This document shows positions 60,746-64,000 of a stretch of 64,000 nt of DNA, piece by piece. Location: contig JBPCSQ010000037.1 of assembly GCA_051006995.1 (NCBI GenBank), forward strand, positions 1 to 64,000, read 5' to 3'. This stretch comes from JAIQGF01 sp051006995. Lineage in GTDB: Bacteria; Acidobacteriota; Terriglobia; Terriglobales; Acidobacteriaceae. The notes below the pieces were generated by a model. That model worked only from the letters and a program-made list of their open reading frames with translations. It did no database searches and was not told the origin of the DNA. The stretch's first letter is position 1. Each line of letters starts with the position of its first letter. A program made the position numbers and the translations under genes.

Positions 60746-62950
60746 ATGATCCGTAAGGTCGTACTTGCAATCCTGGCGGTGGCGACGCTGTGCGCGGCGC
60801 AGAACCCGCCCTTCGCTGGCGCGAAGGATGGGGCACCCAAGCGGCCGTTTACGTTTGAAGACATGATGGCGCTGAAGCGCGTGGGCGAGCCGGCGGTTTC
60901 GCCCGACGGTAAGTGGGTGGCGTTCAGCGCCATCGAGGTGGACCTGGCGAAGAACAAGAAGACGCCGCACATCTGGGTGGTACCGCTCAGTGGTGGAGAG
61001 TCGAAGCAGATTTCCAATGAGCCGGCGGGCGAGGACCGTCCGCGGTGGTCGCCGGACGGGAAGCGCCTCGCCTACATCTCGGCGAAGGACGGCACGTCGC
61101 AGGTGTGGGTGGCGGAGTTCGATCCGGCGGCGGTGGCGCTGGGACCGGGGCGGCAGCTCACGACGATTTCGACCGAGGCGGCGGGAGAGCTGTGGTCGCC
61201 GGATGGGAAGTGGATGCTGTTCACCTCGGGCGTGTATCCGGATTGCAAGGACGACGCGTGCAACAAGCAGCGCGACGCCGAGCGTGCAAATTCCAAGGTG
61301 AAGGCGACGATCTTTCACCGGCTGTTTTACCGGCACTGGTCGAGCTACACGGGCGAGAAGCGGACGCACATCTTTATTCAGGCGGTAGACGGTAGCGCGC
61401 CCGCGCGCGACCTGACGCCTGGCGATCATGACGCGCCGCCGTTTTCCCTCGGCGGGCAGGACATGTACGCCTTCTCGCCCGACTCGCAGGAGGTGGCGTT
61501 CACCAGCAACATTGATGAGGTCGAGGCGACTTCGACAAACAATGAGATCTTCATCGTGCCGGTAACGGGCGGCACGCCGAAGAAGATTTCGACTTCGCCG
61601 GGTTCGGATTCGACGCCGCTGTATTCGCCCGATGGCAAGTACATCGCGTGGCGGATGCAGGAGACGCCTGGGTACGAGAGCGACCGGTTTCAGTTGGTGC
61701 TGTATGACCGGAAAGCGGGCACGATTCGCTCGCTGACGAAGGATTTTGATCGGTGGGTGGGGAGCTTTGTCTGGGCGGGGGACAGCACGGCACTGTATTT
61801 CACCGCTGAAAACGAAGGCCATTCACCGCTGTACCGCGTGGGGACCGGCGCCTACTCTTACCGGAGCGACCCGAAACTCCCGCTTTACAACCCGACCAAA
61901 GGGGTAGATGACGCCAAGCTGCTCGCGGACGGTTTCTTTGACGACGTTACGATTACCCCTAACGCATCCACATTGGTCTTTACGAGAATGTCCGTACAGG
62001 CGCCGAGCGAAATGTACGTTGCAATTGCCGACTCGCGTTCGTCCTGCTTGATTCCGGAGGGCAGCACGCCACCGACGCTGCCGCAACATCTCCCTTTCCC
62101 TTGCGGATGGCAGTTGAAGCAGCTCACGCATGTCAACGACACCGTCCTGTCCCAAATCTCCATGCAGCCGCTGGAATCCTTCTGGTTCGGCGGCGCGGCC
62201 AAGCAAAAGGTCCAAGGCTTCCTCGTCAAACCGCCGAACTTCGATGCGTCGAAGAAATACCCGGTGAAGTTCCTCATCCACGGCGGACCGGAGGGGGCGT
62301 GGGGAGACTCGTGGTCGTATCGGTGGAATGCCGAGCTGTTCGCCGCCAAAGGCTACGTTGTCGTCATGATCAATCCGACGGGCTCGACCGGCTACGGGCA
62401 GAAGTTCACGCAAGCGATCCAGGGCGACTGGGGCGGGCGTCCGTACGAAGACCTGATGAAGGGCCTGGACTACGTCGAGAAGACCTACCCGTTCGTGGAC
62501 AAGGACCGGGTCTGCGCGCTGGGCGCCAGCTTCGGCGGATACATGGCCGATTGGATTCTGGGGCACACCACGCGCTTCAAGTGCATCGTGTCGCACGACG
62601 GAATGTTCAACACCACCTCGGCGTACGGCACGACCGAGGAGCTGTGGTTTCCCGAGTGGGAGTTCAAGGGCACGCCGGGGACGAACCGGGCGATGTACGA
62701 CAAGTGGTCGCCGCACCTGTTCGCCAAGAATTTCAAAACGCCGACTCTGGTGGTGCACGGGCAACTGGATTACCGGCTCGACGTGTCGCAGGGATTCGAT
62801 CTGTTCACGAACTTGCAAAAGATGAAGGTGCCGTCGAAGATGCTCTACTTCCCCGACGAGGGCCACTGGGTGCTGAAGCCGCAGAACTCGCAGCTGTGGT
62901 GGAAGACGGTGAACGACTGGGTGGAGCAGTGGATTGGAACGAAGAACTAA
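60746..62950 (+). CDS. S9 family prolyl oligopeptidase/DPP IV-like serine peptidase
   Basis: 734 aa. A TTGGAGG precedes the ATG. Residues 1-18 are a signal peptide. The N-terminal beta-propeller carries WD40-like/TolB-like repeats (AVSPDGKWVAFSAI, RWSPDGKRLAYIS, YSPDGKYIAWRM). The catalytic alpha/beta-hydrolase domain has the nucleophile Ser in ALGASFGGYMADWIL, an Asp expected in VVHGQLDYRLDVSQG and the His in FPDEGHWVLKPQN. It would clip peptides in the periplasm. The part at 61850-62230 has a different base composition. Confidence 0.94.
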   Translation: MIRKVVLAILAVATLCAAQNPPFAGAKDGAPKRPFTFEDMMALKRVGEPAVSPDGKWVAFSAIEVDLAKNKKTPHIWVVPLSGGESKQISNEPAGEDRPRWSPDGKRLAYISAKDGTSQVWVAEFDPAAVALGPGRQLTTISTEAAGELWSPDGKWMLFTSGVYPDCKDDACNKQRDAERANSKVKATIFHRLFYRHWSSYTGEKRTHIFIQAVDGSAPARDLTPGDHDAPPFSLGGQDMYAFSPDSQEVAFTSNIDEVEATSTNNEIFIVPVTGGTPKKISTSPGSDSTPLYSPDGKYIAWRMQETPGYESDRFQLVLYDRKAGTIRSLTKDFDRWVGSFVWAGDSTALYFTAENEGHSPLYRVGTGAYSYRSDPKLPLYNPTKGVDDAKLLADGFFDDVTITPNASTLVFTRMSVQAPSEMYVAIADSRSSCLIPEGSTPPTLPQHLPFPCGWQLKQLTHVNDTVLSQISMQPLESFWFGGAAKQKVQGFLVKPPNFDASKKYPVKFLIHGGPEGAWGDSWSYRWNAELFAAKGYVVVMINPTGSTGYGQKFTQAIQGDWGGRPYEDLMKGLDYVEKTYPFVDKDRVCALGASFGGYMADWILGHTTRFKCIVSHDGMFNTTSAYGTTEELWFPEWEFKGTPGTNRAMYDKWSPHLFAKNFKTPTLVVHGQLDYRLDVSQGFDLFTNLQKMKVPSKMLYFPDEGHWVLKPQNSQLWWKTVNDWVEQWIGTKN

Positions 62951-63030
62951 GAACGAAGAACGAAAAACGAAGAACGAAAAACGAAGAACGAAGAACTAAG
63001 AACTAAGAAATAAAAACGAAGAACGAAGAG
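62943..63030. repeat. Tandem GAACGAAGAAC / GAACGAAAAAC words
   Basis: About eight diverged copies of a 7-11 bp purine-rich word start at the S9 stop codon. No partner arm is seen here. Confidence 0.75.
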
Positions 63031-63062
63031 CCGCTAACGCCGAATTTCGGGGACGAGCTGGT

Positions 63063-64000
63063 TTACTCCGAAGACTTACCGGCACCAGGCGAGGAAGGCC
63101 TGGCCGGCAGTGGTGGCAGAGTGTGCAGGGTGAACGTGACCGGCGCGCTCGAAGTTATCGAGGCTTGGATCTCAATGCGCAAGCCGGTTGACCCGGCGGG
63201 AAATTGCGGCGTTAGGGGAGCTTCGCCCCAGCCGTTGGTGTAAACCGTCGTCGTGCTGGTGGAGACGATCACCGGCTGCGCGTAATGCCCGGTGACCACT
63301 TCACCGTCGGTGGCGCGAGCGGCGTCCGAATGCACGCGATAGGCAGTGGCGACGAACTCGACGGGCACGCCGGAAACGAAGTTCGGCGGCTGTGAGAGAT
63401 CGGTGACGCGCACGCTGACGGGCGCAAGATTCTGTCCGGCAATCGCGTATTGTCCATCGCCGCCCGCCTTGAGCAACTGCACTCCCGTGGCGGCCACCGG
63501 ATAAACATAAAAAATGTCGCAAGCGGTCTGCGGGGCAACGCCGACGCAGGCGCTGATGCGGACCTCGGAGGCGAGGTTCGTCGTAACCAGCGTGCTGCGC
63601 GCCTGGCCGGATGAATCCGTGACGACGGCGGCTTGGGTGAGCACGCCCGCCCCGAGCATTACCTGAAATTCCACGGTGCGGTTGGCGAGCGGCAGGCCGT
63701 TGCCGACCACCCGCACCAGCAGCGGCACGGTGGCAGTGGTGTTCCGGGCGACGTAAATCTTGGGCGGCGTGGCGGCAATGGCCAGCGGAGAGGAAACGGC
63801 GCTGACGGTGGCGTTGGCGGACTGTCCATTAGCGATCGCGGCGGTGATCGTGGTGACGCCCGCGGATTTCGTGCTCAGCCACGCGTCCGCCATGCCCATG
63901 GAGTCCGTCGCGGCAGGGCAGACGACTGCATCGCAGGGGAGCAGCGCCAGCGCTGAACTGGAGGCGGTAAAAGTGACGGCAGCGCCCGCGACCGGCGTGC
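63063..64000 (-). CDS. Bacterial Ig-like (Big_1/invasin-type) surface protein, 3' end only
   Basis: At least 312 residues; the reading frame stays open to the window edge, so the gene starts beyond 64000 and no start codon is claimed. PVAGAAVTFTASSS ... TDSMGMADAWLSTKSAGVTTITA is a typical Ig-like domain pattern, and the next repeat has NRTVEFQVMLGAG ... TDSSGQARSTLVT. A third, different beta domain follows. Cys pairs (LPCDAVVCP, ACVGVAPQTACD) may be disulfides. Such proteins are cell-surface adhesins or structural filaments. The C-terminus is Pro/Ser rich with no sorting signal seen. Confidence 0.75.
   Translation of the reverse strand, partial: TPVAGAAVTFTASSSALALLPCDAVVCPAATDSMGMADAWLSTKSAGVTTITAAIANGQSANATVSAVSSPLAIAATPPKIYVARNTTATVPLLVRVVGNGLPLANRTVEFQVMLGAGVLTQAAVVTDSSGQARSTLVTTNLASEVRISACVGVAPQTACDIFYVYPVAATGVQLLKAGGDGQYAIAGQNLAPVSVRVTDLSQPPNFVSGVPVEFVATAYRVHSDAARATDGEVVTGHYAQPVIVSTSTTTVYTNGWGEAPLTPQFPAGSTGLRIEIQASITSSAPVTFTLHTLPPLPARPSSPGAGKSSE

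Overview
The window looks like chromosomal DNA of a GC-rich Gram-negative bacterium, most likely an Acidobacteriota (Terriglobia / Koribacter-like) genome. The reasons are the large Oar-type TonB-dependent receptors with an N-terminal carboxypeptidase-regulatory-like domain, a class II (B12-dependent) ribonucleotide reductase, M16, S9 and amidohydrolase exported enzymes, LolA-like periplasmic proteins, and intergenic DNA packed with small hairpin repeats. The taxon is an inference. I saw no tRNA, rRNA, CRISPR array, insertion sequence, prophage or integrase.

Layout. 0-9.7 kb: a GT-C glycosyltransferase; a minus-strand serS / membrane protein / LolA-like operon; a cytochrome c; a PafA-like phosphatase translationally coupled to pyrD; a Met/His-rich outer-membrane protein and a zinc-finger-like membrane protein. 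9.6-15.7 kb: a YycJ-type metallo-hydrolase divergent from a nucleoside-salvage operon (cdd, pyrimidine-nucleoside phosphorylase, nupC-type transporter, purine-nucleoside phosphorylase, uridine kinase) with a good promoter in front. 15.9-24.1 kb: two TonB-dependent receptors, an NPP-type phosphodiesterase and superoxide dismutase. 24.3-34 kb: M16 peptidase, amidohydrolase, a repeat-filled spacer, and nrdJ. 34-42 kb: small and accessory genes (orphan hypotheticals, a PD-(D/E)XK nuclease, DUF4386 protein, PAS histidine kinase, PhzF, TMEM175-type channel, SnoaL-like protein, rhodanese, DUF2007). 42-64 kb: zinc-dependent phospholipase C, ArnT-like glycosyltransferase, tandem-GNAT protein, M24 peptidase, AlkD-like protein, POT and OPT peptide transporters, YggU, YggS, ComF, HNH nuclease, APH-like kinase, a second GT-C-like membrane protein, a second LolA-like protein divergent from an S9 peptidase, and the end of a bacterial Ig-like surface protein.

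Several genes suggest a lifestyle of scavenging peptides, nucleosides and phosphate esters: exported peptidases, POT and OPT transporters, two exported phosphatase/phosphodiesterases, and the salvage operon.

The most striking content is repetitive. At least four families of short structured repeats are spread through the window. Within a family, loops and outer sequence stay fixed while stems change on both sides together, so base pairing rather than sequence is kept. Members of two families, and a third class made of iterated 6-10 bp words arranged as imperfect inverted repeats, also sit in frame inside protein genes: two glycosyltransferases, the M16 peptidase, the amidohydrolase, ComF and nrdJ. 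The ArnT-like gene alone carries five such segments and nrdJ three. This resembles in principle the Rickettsia palindromic elements, but I cannot match these sequences to a described element without a search.
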